From NCBI GenBank assembly GCA_038214085.1, contig JBBQSF010000070.1, positions 1 through 15,587 of the forward strand: a DNA stretch of 15,587 nucleotides, read 5' to 3'. Made by a program: the position numbers and the translations under genes. The stretch comes from JBBQSF01 sp038214085 (GTDB lineage Bacteria; Bacteroidota; Bacteroidia; Bacteroidales; CG2-30-32-10). The notes below the pieces were generated by a model. The model did no database searches and had not been told where the DNA came from. It saw only the letters and a program-made list of their open reading frames with translations. Shown in pieces: positions 8,943 to 15,587 of the stretch (position 1 is the stretch's first letter; every line of letters begins with the position of its first letter).

Positions 8943-8950
8943 CAAAGATA
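8943..8950 (-). promoter_or_regulatory. Bacteroidota-type -7 promoter box (TATCTTTG) of the adhesin operon
   Basis: On the minus strand TATCTTTG is a perfect match to the Bacteroidota -7 consensus TAnnTTTG, 16 nt before the ATG at 8926. No convincing -33 TTTG is seen at the usual distance. Transcription would start close to the ATG, giving a very short leader. It would serve the whole run of four closely packed genes. Confidence 0.5.
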
Positions 8951-9028
8951 AAAAAATTACCATTGTAAATATAAGGACTCTACTAATTCCAGAAAGTTGC
9001 CCGAGAAATTGATAAATTAATTGGCTAT

Positions 9029-9055
9029 ATCAAAATCAGATTTATGATATTTGAT
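9029..9055 (-). terminator. Possible weak hairpin downstream of the redox operon
   Basis: Directly after the stop of the iron-sulfur protein gene lies an AT-only stem: ATCAAAATCA (9029-9038) pairs with TGAT plus TTTGAT (9045-9055), with one bulged A and the loop GATTTA. It falls between two same-strand transcription units, where a terminator is expected. The stem is weak and no strong U-run follows on the minus strand, so this is tentative. Confidence 0.25.
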
Positions 9056-9060
9056 TTTTA

Positions 9061-10965
9061 TCAATTAAATCCAAATTCAATTTCATTCAATATCTTTTCT
9101 GAACTGCCATCGCTGTACATTACATCAAATTCTTTAGCAAGAATTGCATTTTTCACATCATTAGGAGAAGTTTTCCCTCTTACAAAAAAAACATAAAGCC
9201 AGATTTTTGTTCCTTCATATTTTGTTTGAACACGGACTATGTATTTGTTCCCGGAAACATGACTTACTAAATATGAAAGTTGATCGTTCATACCCGCAGT
9301 AAAATTCTTAATTTCAGCTTTGAATATTTCAAGGTCGCTATCAGCATAAGTTTCAAATTTATTAAACTTTGCATCATAAGCTGGAATCAATGAATCCATA
9401 TATTCAGAAAAGGAAATTTTAGAAATGGATTTATCAATAGAAGAAACCTTAAATTCTAGTTTTTCAACAATTATTATGTCATTATTTTGAATTGAAATTT
9501 CCTTGGCTTCAATGATTGATTTTATTTTTTCAGGAGTAAAAAGTGAAGGATTAAAATAAAGTTTTGCATCAATGGGTTCCCCAAAAATAGTAGTAAAGCC
9601 ATAAAAACCTTTTTGTTGTTTTAATATTTCTGTCAGAAGGAATTCGTCGTAAGCATCAAAGTAATTTTGAATTTGCAAAGAAATAACTCCAATTTGCTCA
9701 ATTTCCGGATTAATTAAGAAGATTTTTGACGGAATAAAAATAGATTTTTTAATTTTTTCGGGATCAGTTAATGCTTCATCATAATACACTTCAACTGTTT
9801 TGTGCTTTACAAATGTTTTAACTCCAATAACGCCTTTTACATCTTTCATTTGTTCGGCAAACGAAACAGAACTGCCGTAACATTTGATGCTTTTCATGTT
9901 TTCGAGTGTAACAATTTTCGCATCCTTCATTTGCTGTTCGCTGCCCCACATCATGCTAATTGTAGGCACTTCGAGTTTTGAAGAAAATAATATTCCGGCA
10001 GCAATTAAAACAACAATAATTACTGGAGGTAGCCAACGTAAAGGTTTTCTATTGATCTTTAAAACGCCATTTTCAGTGCATTTCACAATACAATCGCAAC
10101 ACAAATGACAATCAATATGATTTACCCTTCCCAACTCAGAAACTTTAATATCCATAGGGCAAGCTCTGTCGCATTTTCTGCAAAGTGTGCAAGTATCAGG
10201 GTTTCGTGTTACTTTAAATAATGGGAATATCCACAAACGCAAAGAAAATGCTTCTGCAAAAAACCCACCTGTTGTATATGCCGCCAAAAGCCAGATCCAG
10301 GAAATATGAATTTTGAACAACAACACGAGCACAAGATAAATGGCGGTAATTGTTATAAAAAGAATAAAATTTGCAAATATGTTTGTTGCAGCACTCAATG
10401 GACAAAAATATTTACACCAAAATTGAGTGATAAAAAAAGAACCAATAATCAGCACAGCAAGACCAATCAATGCAAATAGCAATACCACATCGCCACCGAA
10501 TCCTGATGTTAATGCAAAATAAGGATCATATTTTTTACAAAATAATTCGCTTGAACTTATAGTAAAATAAAATGTGATAAATAGAAGTGCATATTTAAAA
10601 ACCCTGAATGCTCTGTCTGCTATGCCTTTTAGCGTATATCTCAATTTAAATTTTTTACCTGCCTTGCCTATCCATTCTGTTAAAGTGCCCAATGGACATA
10701 GATAACCACAAAATAATTTACTAAACATAATTGCTGCAACAATCAACGCAATTCCCATAAAAATCTGAAGCGTAGTCATGGTACATGCTAGAGTATCAGA
10801 AACCATATATGTTGAAAGAGCCTGCATTCCTCCAAAAGGACAATATGATTCAAAATCGGATATATAGGAGGCATCCCATATCGGACGCAAAAACACCCAA
10901 GTAATGAGGAGCAAAATAGCCCATTGCAATATGATTCGGATATGGTTCAACGGTTTTTTTATCAT
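9061..10965 (-). CDS. NapH/NosR-like membrane 4Fe-4S protein with HMA-like C-terminal extension
   Basis: A 634-residue integral membrane electron-transfer protein. Seen: hydrophobic segments near 11-27, 63-82, 122-138, 158-180, 196-218, 222-240 and 313-328; two CxxxCP motifs of the Fer4_5/NapH type (CGYLCPLG at 86, CKYFCPLS at 184); and two ferredoxin clusters, C259-C262-C265-C269 followed by Pro, and C286-C289-C292-C296. Residues about 350-634 form an extension after the last membrane helix. Residues 351-415 have the pattern of a heavy-metal-associated (HMA) fold, with the usual CxxC reduced to CYGS (Cys362, Ser365). Residues 423-495 look like a second, Cys-free copy. NapH/NosR/CcoG relatives move electrons between quinols or flavins and partner enzymes; they usually lack this tail. 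It starts 6 nt after the nitroreductase stop, so the two are surely co-transcribed, and a shared redox job is likely. The electron acceptor is unknown. Confidence 0.85.
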   Translation of the reverse strand: MIKKPLNHIRIILQWAILLLITWVFLRPIWDASYISDFESYCPFGGMQALSTYMVSDTLACTMTTLQIFMGIALIVAAIMFSKLFCGYLCPLGTLTEWIGKAGKKFKLRYTLKGIADRAFRVFKYALLFITFYFTISSSELFCKKYDPYFALTSGFGGDVVLLFALIGLAVLIIGSFFITQFWCKYFCPLSAATNIFANFILFITITAIYLVLVLLFKIHISWIWLLAAYTTGGFFAEAFSLRLWIFPLFKVTRNPDTCTLCRKCDRACPMDIKVSELGRVNHIDCHLCCDCIVKCTENGVLKINRKPLRWLPPVIIVVLIAAGILFSSKLEVPTISMMWGSEQQMKDAKIVTLENMKSIKCYGSSVSFAEQMKDVKGVIGVKTFVKHKTVEVYYDEALTDPEKIKKSIFIPSKIFLINPEIEQIGVISLQIQNYFDAYDEFLLTEILKQQKGFYGFTTIFGEPIDAKLYFNPSLFTPEKIKSIIEAKEISIQNNDIIIVEKLEFKVSSIDKSISKISFSEYMDSLIPAYDAKFNKFETYADSDLEIFKAEIKNFTAGMNDQLSYLVSHVSGNKYIVRVQTKYEGTKIWLYVFFVRGKTSPNDVKNAILAKEFDVMYSDGSSEKILNEIEFGFN

Positions 10966-10971
10966 GCTAGT

Positions 10972-11724
10972 TTAAATTTCATTGTTCATGAATCCCTGCA
11001 TTTCCAATACTTTCAGAAGCTGCTGAGAAAAATAAACATTGTCTTTTTTGGAGTAACGTTTCTGAACGAAAATCTGGGCAAGTGTTTCAAGCTGATTAAT
11101 TTCAAGGAGCTCCTTGGTTTCAGGAAGCGCTTCCTTTTCGCTGTAAATCTCGTTAATAACCTGTGGTGTATAGTCAGTGTATACTTCGTGATGAACAATA
11201 CCTTTGAACGGAAGCCTATCGGTAAGTTCGGGGATTTCGGCGGGATACCCAACAACTAAAGTTGTTATAGGAATTACACCCTTAGGACATTTGAAAAATT
11301 CGATAAGTTTCTCTGCCATATAAGTGGTTGTGCCAAGATAACAAATACCCAATCCATTGGCTTCAGCTTCGAGGGCGCAGTTTTGTGCAGCCAAAAGAGC
11401 ATCAATTGCCCCAGTGAAAAAAGAAAGAAAATTATCATATCCCGGCACAGCTTTACGTTGCAAACACCATTGGTTAAAGCGGTTAAAATCCGCACAAAAT
11501 GTGAGCAATACAGGAGCATCCAAAACCATATTCTGTTTAAAATGCATTTCCCATAACTGCTTTTTTTTCTCAATATCTTTGGTAACAATTATGCTGTAAA
11601 CTTGCATGTTACCTGTGTTAGAAGCGCGAAATCCTGCTTCGAGAACTTTGTTCAAAACGTCATTGGTTATTGCATCATTCTTATATTTACGAATACTGCG
11701 GTGCTCGAATATTTCTTTAATCAT
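10972..11724 (-). CDS. NfsA-like NAD(P)H-dependent FMN nitroreductase family oxidoreductase
   Basis: A 250-residue cytosolic flavoprotein. Seen: the N-terminal HRSIRKYK motif, RASNTGNMQ (phosphate and FMN-binding region), the dimer-interface helix GAIDALLAAQNCALEAEANGLG with ICYLGTTT, and VVGYPAE near 170, all in the order of NfsA/FRP-type nitroreductases, and the length is typical of NfsA. Such enzymes reduce FMN, nitroaromatics, quinones or other electron acceptors with NAD(P)H. I chose ATG 11724 (MIKEIFEHRS). The frame extends upstream to 11769, but the promoter box at 11744-11751 lies inside that extension and the extra residues do not resemble the family. It is the first gene of a two-gene operon with the membrane iron-sulfur protein 6 nt downstream, so electron delivery to or from that protein is plausible. 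The natural substrate cannot be told from the sequence. Confidence 0.9.
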   Translation of the reverse strand: MIKEIFEHRSIRKYKNDAITNDVLNKVLEAGFRASNTGNMQVYSIIVTKDIEKKKQLWEMHFKQNMVLDAPVLLTFCADFNRFNQWCLQRKAVPGYDNFLSFFTGAIDALLAAQNCALEAEANGLGICYLGTTTYMAEKLIEFFKCPKGVIPITTLVVGYPAEIPELTDRLPFKGIVHHEVYTDYTPQVINEIYSEKEALPETKELLEINQLETLAQIFVQKRYSKKDNVYFSQQLLKVLEMQGFMNNEI

Positions 11725-11743
11725 AATTGTATATTTTTCGCAA

Positions 11744-11751
11744 CAAAGATA
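11744..11751 (-). promoter_or_regulatory. Bacteroidota-type -7 promoter box (TATCTTTG) of the redox operon
   Basis: TATCTTTG on the minus strand matches TAnnTTTG exactly and is the same octamer as the one before the adhesin operon. It ends 19 nt before ATG 11724, and so supports that start over the longer frame. No clear -33 TTTG is seen; an 8-bp inverted repeat (11761-11768 and 11776-11783) occupies that area. Confidence 0.5.
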
Positions 11752-11919
11752 CATTTTTTGAAATATCATTTAAGTTGATATTTTTTCAATATTTGGCAAA
11801 TTAGCTTATAGAATATTTTTTTTTATCAGAATAAATCAATACCATTGCTTGAATTTTATAGCTGAATAAATTCCAAAATCAGACACTTTAATTTACATGA
11901 ATATTAAATCATTTTATTT

Positions 11920-12729
11920 ATGGTAAATCTGTTGTACATTTCTGGCCACAAATCAATAGACCAACTTGTTGAGAAAAAATATCCAGGTGAGGATGTATAT
12001 GTTTCTTTTTCTAAAGAAAATGATTTTCTTCAGTTGACAATTAAAGACTTTAGCACTGAATTGGGAATAAAAGATATTGGCTTAATAAAATTTCTCTACG
12101 ATGAAGGCTTAATTCAGTTGAACTATTTTTCTGATGAGTATTTATTCAGTTACGGCAACAAAATTTCGTGCGAACTGCTCTCCTTCGTTTTTGAGCTGAA
12201 TGTTGCCAAAGAAATTCCTGAATTCATTGCAAACAGATACCGCCAGATGCAGGACAAAGAAATATTCGGCATTATTGATACGTTTCGTGAATCCGTTTCG
12301 CCAAACGATTACATCTATTATTATAACGATATTGAAGAATCAGGATATTCAGGCATTATAGAATCGTTTGCCCCTCAGGCTTTGTATGAAGCTCCGCTGC
12401 TGTATATCAAGTATGTTGATTCCGAAACAAAAGAAAATGGTTTCTTGATTACATACAACAGGATATATGCTCCTGATAAATCAGTAGAAATTAAGTATAT
12501 AAATTCAATCCGATTTGATGAAGGAATCAGTTTTCTTGATAAGATTGACTGTTACATAAACGAAGAATTCTTCACTACAATGAAATTAATTATTTGGGAC
12601 AGTTCTGTGTCGAATTTTCCATTTCAGCATTATTCCGAAATTTTTCCTGCAAAAGAAATTCTCAGCCTGATTGTAAAAATTTATGAATATTTGAAAACGA
12701 AATCGGAAAATAATTTAGTACCTCAATAA
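11920..12729 (+). CDS. Hypothetical protein, 269 residues, cytosolic
   Basis: I do not recognise this protein. It has no signal peptide or membrane segment, is acidic, and is rich in Ile, Tyr, Glu and Phe. The first 100 residues contain a helical stretch with GIKDIGLIKFLYDEGLI, which has the feel of a helix-turn-helix or wedge fold, but I would not call it. Residues about 125-230 look like alternating beta strands (DYIYYYNDIEES, APLLYIKYVDSETKENGFLITYNRIY, VEIKYINSIRFDEG), reminiscent of PH-like domains that sense or bind lipid or protein, followed by an amphipathic C-terminal helix. The start is ATG 11920; the end is a double stop TAA TAG. It stands alone, divergent from the redox operon and convergent with the next gene. 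Codon use matches its neighbours, so it is a real gene with no sign of recent transfer. Confidence 0.8.
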   Translation: MVNLLYISGHKSIDQLVEKKYPGEDVYVSFSKENDFLQLTIKDFSTELGIKDIGLIKFLYDEGLIQLNYFSDEYLFSYGNKISCELLSFVFELNVAKEIPEFIANRYRQMQDKEIFGIIDTFRESVSPNDYIYYYNDIEESGYSGIIESFAPQALYEAPLLYIKYVDSETKENGFLITYNRIYAPDKSVEIKYINSIRFDEGISFLDKIDCYINEEFFTTMKLIIWDSSVSNFPFQHYSEIFPAKEILSLIVKIYEYLKTKSENNLVPQ

Positions 12730-12804
12730 TAGCGGAGAAATGTTTTCACCAATAATCCAAACTTATAGGAATATTAAGGCTTTGCATTAACTTAAAACGA
12801 TTAA

Positions 12805-13554
12805 CTACTTCCCAGGCCACAATTTATATTCAATCACAAATACTTCTTTGATTAAGATAATAATGTCATTCGTCAATTCAAGATATGCAAGATCCTCTAT
12901 GTGAGGCAAAACAATACCAAGCATAGTGATTTCGGCAGATTTCATTGCATTTAAAGCAGCCGCAATTGCTGGCGCAGGCATTGCCACACGATATTCTTTT
13001 AAAAAGGAAGCATATAGTGCACTTGGCCCGAAAAAATACTTGTTTAAAAATTTCGTCCTTGACTGGTTTAATGCAGCATACATAGCATCACATTGAGAAA
13101 CACTGCCAACTTCGCCCGAACATTTGCTCATGTATTTTGAGAGCTCTGTATTAAAGACATCAATATCTTTGGAATACAATGCATCAATACTGTCCTTTTG
13201 AGCACCAAATTTTACCTGAAGATCATTGAGTATTTGTTGACCGGCAATAAGCTTTTGCTGGGCACTCTGCATGGCTAGAATATCTGCTGCAGAAACAGTT
13301 TGTCCATAGTTCATATATGCCTGCGAAATAGTTGCCGGGTCAATGCTCTTGACAACAGCTTCGTTTTCTGCCTTAAAAATTTTAACTTTTGCTTTCACTT
13401 CCTCCTGAAGTGAATCAAGCGAAAGGAAATAAGCCGCAACTGCATCATGCGACATGACACTAGGAGTATCTTTTATCCGCTGAAGATAGGACGCCTGACT
13501 GAAAGCAAAGCTACAAATACAAAAGCTTGCAAAAAATAAGCATATTGATTTCAT
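12805..13554 (-). CDS. Exported alpha-helical protein of unknown function
   Basis: A 249-residue protein with a clear signal peptide (MKSICLFFASFCICSFAFSQ, cut after about residue 19). The mature part is almost wholly helical, with many Ala, Lys, Glu and Ser. Stretches at about 45-75 (SLDSLQEEVKAKVKIFKAEN) and 90-130 look coiled-coil forming. Two Cys (about 144 and 154, in CSGEVGSVSQC) could form a short disulfide loop. There is no lipobox, no T9SS sorting domain and no enzyme motif, so it is probably periplasmic. I do not recognise a family. It is a single-gene unit facing away from the large plus-strand gene at 14014 and convergent with the 269-residue gene, 75 nt apart. An 18-bp perfect palindrome (13577-13594) lies 23 nt before the start. 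Confidence 0.8.
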   Translation of the reverse strand: MKSICLFFASFCICSFAFSQASYLQRIKDTPSVMSHDAVAAYFLSLDSLQEEVKAKVKIFKAENEAVVKSIDPATISQAYMNYGQTVSAADILAMQSAQQKLIAGQQILNDLQVKFGAQKDSIDALYSKDIDVFNTELSKYMSKCSGEVGSVSQCDAMYAALNQSRTKFLNKYFFGPSALYASFLKEYRVAMPAPAIAAALNAMKSAEITMLGIVLPHIEDLAYLELTNDIIILIKEVFVIEYKLWPGK

Positions 13555-13576
13555 GGTATTTTTATTTACAATTAAG

Positions 13577-13594
13577 ATTTCTTTGCAAAGAAAT
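13577..13594. promoter_or_regulatory. 18-bp perfect palindrome upstream of the exported helical protein gene
   Basis: ATTTCTTTGCAAAGAAAT reads the same on both strands. It lies 23-40 nt before ATG 13554. On the minus strand it includes TTTCTTTG, one base off a -7 box, so it may be an operator overlapping the promoter; an AT-rich chance palindrome is possible. Confidence 0.35.
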
Positions 13595-13941
13595 ATAAAA
13601 AATGAGCGATATCCTTATTTCTTTATTATTTAATTGAACTTAAAAAGAATTTGTAAACATATAAATAGAATTCGATTTTCATTTTTTCCCAAAAAGCATA
13701 TAACTCATTAACATAATTAATGTTAGCATTGAACATTTGGACAAAAATAAGTGGCAAGCCATATTAGACAACAACTGTAGTATACTAACCAAAATTTACA
13801 AAAAAAATTAAGCGATTAAAAACAGGATTCAATGAGAACATTATTACTTTTTGACAAAAATCATATGTTGGTGTAAATATATATTCAATTTGTTCAGACA
13901 TTATCACTATTGGTCTAAATATTTGAAACTAAATCGAAAAA

Positions 13942-13965
13942 CTATTGACAAGCGCTTGCCAATAG
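13942..13965. promoter_or_regulatory. 24-bp near-perfect palindrome, operator-like, over the -33 region
   Basis: CTATTGACAAGCGCTTGCCAATAG pairs at 11 of 12 positions, the only mismatch being A13948 with C13959. The GC-rich AAGCGCTT centre stands out from its AT-rich surroundings. A central CG inside a dyad is typical of LacI/GalR-family operators. It overlaps the -33 TTG of the predicted promoter of the next gene, as a repressor site would. The regulator is not in the window. Confidence 0.55.
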
Positions 13966-13975
13966 CGTAACTTTA
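13945..13975 (+). promoter_or_regulatory. Predicted Bacteroidota promoter (TTG, 20-nt spacer, TAACTTTA) for the gene at 14014
   Basis: TTG at 13945-13947 and TAACTTTA at 13968-13975 match the -33/-7 pattern TTG-N(17-23)-TAnnTTTG except for the last base of the -7 box. It would leave a leader of roughly 30 nt before ATG 14014. TTGACA (13945-13950) also resembles a sigma70 -35 element. Confidence 0.45.
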
Positions 13976-14013
13976 GTACGAAATATTGTTGAAAAGACCA
14001 AAAAATATAAGAA

Positions 14014-15587
14014 ATGAAAAAAATATACTTACTCCCAGTATTTTTACTTTTAGTTCACTTTAGCCAAGCTGAAGGGACGAAAGAAATAAGACCTGATTCT
14101 TCCTATTTTGGCTGCCTTCAAATAAATGATATTCAAAGGCCATTTGCATTAGAATCAAACACTGACCCACTGCACCGTTTATATTTTCGTATTAATGATT
14201 ACACAAAAGAAAAAGTATACTTAGGGTTTAATCATGTTAAAGTTAGTACAGAAACAGCTACTTACAGAATTAAAGATCCCAACGGAAATACTGTAAAAGC
14301 AAGAGCAAATGTCCCAACCAGTGGAACTGGTTTTATTAAATATTACTCACAAGCAATGGCAGGGCCAAAGATTTCTAATCTACCAGCAACGGGATACACT
14401 CCAGTAGTTTTTACCCCAACAATGAACGGCGATTTCTATATTGAGTTTACTACTTCTCTGGCTGGTACTAATACTGCATATCACCTTGATTTGTTTGATT
14501 TAACAGTTGCAACAACCACAGCAAACAGAATAAAAGGCAGATTGTGGTCAAATTGCTGGGATTTAAATTTAAAATCATATACAAACCGTTTTTGGGGGAA
14601 ATTCTACAGTCTTACGGATGATGGTTATGTAACTGAATTCAACATGAATGGAATTCAACCTTTCGGATTTACTGTTTCCTGTAATAATTCAGGAACTGCA
14701 ACATCAGGCCTAAATGATGAGAATAGAAAATCAATTGACGGCAATTCAACAAGGCCACAATATAAAATATTTCTGAATGATCCAGACCCTATATGCTTTC
14801 CTTCAGGAATAACCCCTGTAATTATAGAAAACCTGGCATTGGTTGATACGCCCTTTGTGAACGAACCTGCCATTTTTACAGTTAAAATGAATAAAACAGG
14901 CACCATTGAAATGATCATTGAGTTGAATGATACTGCCGGATATCAGCCAAATTCACGAGATGTTATTTTAGTTCAAACAGTAAATGCAAATCAAAAAGAC
15001 TCAATTATATGGGATGGCAAGGATGGAAAAGGAGTTTTTGTTAACTCAGAAGATTTGGTGGTTTCCTCTGCTGATTTTTATTGCGGAGTTACACATTTCC
15101 CTCTTTACGACCCCGAAACAAATGAATATGGTTATATTGTAAATAGAATAAGGCCAGTTGCTGGTCCTTGTAAAATATATTGGGACGATTCAAATTTTAC
15201 TGATGGCACAACAAATGTTGTCGGAGAATACGGACCAACACATACATGGCCATATTTTTTTGGAGATGTAAGAACCATGAGCAATTGGTGGGATGGTTAC
15301 AGAATTGATGCTATGGCTGCATTTAGCTGGAGTTTTAAAGAATCTGAGTCCATGCCGATTGAGTTATACTCTTTCACTGCAAGTGTGGTTGATCAGCACG
15401 TTGAAATAAAATGGATAACTTCATCTGAAATTAACAACGATTATTTTGTTATTGAGAGAGCAAATGCTGCTAGTGATTTTCAACAAATATTTAAAGTTAG
15501 CGGAGCAGGTAACAGCAATTCACAAAAAGAGTATTTTGCCTTTGATTACACTCCTGTTGATGGTCCAGCTCTTTACAGATTAAAACA
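14014..15587 (+). CDS. Large exported protein, probable T9SS cargo, 3' end outside window
   Basis: An open frame runs from ATG 14014 to the window end without a stop (524 full codons). Seen: a signal peptide about 1-19 (MKKIYLLPVFLLLVHFSQA, then EGTKEIRP); a beta-rich N-terminal region that includes KDPNGN near 87, the layout often found at the front of large Bacteroidota surface proteins; a segment near 320-345 with DSIIWDGKDGKGV, like the FlgD-type Ig fold (WDGxDxxG); and from residue 447 an Ig/FN3-like module starting MPIELYSFTA, with EIKWITSSEINNDYFVIER and the final YRLK. That last module is the one that usually precedes a C-terminal type A T9SS sorting domain, which would lie just outside the window. 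Surface or secreted location is therefore likely. The core function is not recognisable. Its promoter carries a strong palindrome, so expression is probably switched. Confidence 0.85.
   Translation, partial: MKKIYLLPVFLLLVHFSQAEGTKEIRPDSSYFGCLQINDIQRPFALESNTDPLHRLYFRINDYTKEKVYLGFNHVKVSTETATYRIKDPNGNTVKARANVPTSGTGFIKYYSQAMAGPKISNLPATGYTPVVFTPTMNGDFYIEFTTSLAGTNTAYHLDLFDLTVATTTANRIKGRLWSNCWDLNLKSYTNRFWGKFYSLTDDGYVTEFNMNGIQPFGFTVSCNNSGTATSGLNDENRKSIDGNSTRPQYKIFLNDPDPICFPSGITPVIIENLALVDTPFVNEPAIFTVKMNKTGTIEMIIELNDTAGYQPNSRDVILVQTVNANQKDSIIWDGKDGKGVFVNSEDLVVSSADFYCGVTHFPLYDPETNEYGYIVNRIRPVAGPCKIYWDDSNFTDGTTNVVGEYGPTHTWPYFFGDVRTMSNWWDGYRIDAMAAFSWSFKESESMPIELYSFTASVVDQHVEIKWITSSEINNDYFVIERANAASDFQQIFKVSGAGNSNSQKEYFAFDYTPVDGPALYRLK

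Larger units (their letters stand above)
13555..14013. other. 459-bp gene-free stretch between divergent genes
   Basis: Very AT-rich, with no open frame of useful length on either strand (one 14-codon ATG frame near 13832 is not supported). It holds the 18-bp palindrome near its left end, a loose inverted repeat TAACAT-AATTA-ATGTTA around 13710-13726, and the palindrome-plus-promoter near its right end. The middle, about 13600-13930, shows nothing I can name. Confidence 0.6.

Noticed and set aside
9884..10108. Plus-strand 74-codon frame and similar small frames opposite the adhesin, OmpA-like, PorP/SprF-like, nitroreductase and Fe-S genes
   Set aside because: All are antisense or out-of-frame shadows of well-supported genes, with unlikely composition and no own signals.
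11725..11769. 15-residue N-terminal extension of the nitroreductase
   Set aside because: It contains the TATCTTTG promoter box and does not resemble the family; MIKEIFEHRS at 11724 fits other nitroreductase starts.
13710..13726. TAACAT-AATTA-ATGTTA inverted repeat
   Set aside because: Six AT-rich pairs in very AT-rich sequence are expected by chance, and it is far from either start codon.
14655..14918. Minus-strand open frame of 87 codons
   Set aside because: It lies antisense inside the long plus-strand coding frame from 14014, which has a signal peptide and recognisable modules.

Overview
The window is chromosomal DNA of a Bacteroidota member. This rests on a type IX secretion system (T9SS) adhesin, PorP/SprF and OmpA-PD40 gene set, on TAnnTTTG-type -7 promoter boxes, on the lack of Shine-Dalgarno sequences, and on AT-rich, lysine- and asparagine-rich coding sequence. 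The genus cannot be fixed. No tRNA, rRNA, CRISPR array, insertion sequence or phage gene was seen.

Left part (1-8950, minus strand): a tight four-gene operon read from one promoter box at 8943-8950. In transcription order it holds a 1628-residue surface adhesin (N-terminal domain, apparent seven-bladed SBBP propeller, PKD domain, Ig-like repeats, five SprB repeats, CHU_C/type B sorting domain), a PorP/SprF-family outer-membrane protein, an OmpA-like PD40 protein with a fused C-terminal DUF1573 domain, and a VanX-type D-Ala-D-Ala dipeptidase cut by the window edge. Junctions are +1 nt, +5 nt and a 4-nt overlap. Known SprB/SprF pairs suggest the PorP/SprF protein supports export or anchoring of the adhesin. 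The OmpA protein may link the assembly to the periplasm. The dipeptidase adds an unexpected cell-wall function.

Middle (9061-11751, minus strand): a two-gene redox operon made of an NfsA-like flavin nitroreductase and a NapH/NosR-like polytopic iron-sulfur protein. The latter has a long C-terminal extension that looks like tandem degenerate HMA (ferredoxin-fold) modules.

Right part: an unrecognised 269-residue cytosolic-looking protein (plus), a convergent exported alpha-helical protein of unknown function (minus), then a 459-bp gene-free stretch. That stretch ends in a promoter overlapped by a 24-bp near-perfect palindrome. It precedes a large exported protein (plus, from 14014) that runs off the window and whose last visible part resembles the module just before T9SS sorting domains.

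Three start codons were set downstream of the longest open frame: 3010 and 8926 replace TTG starts, and 11724 replaces a start lying upstream of the gene's own promoter box.
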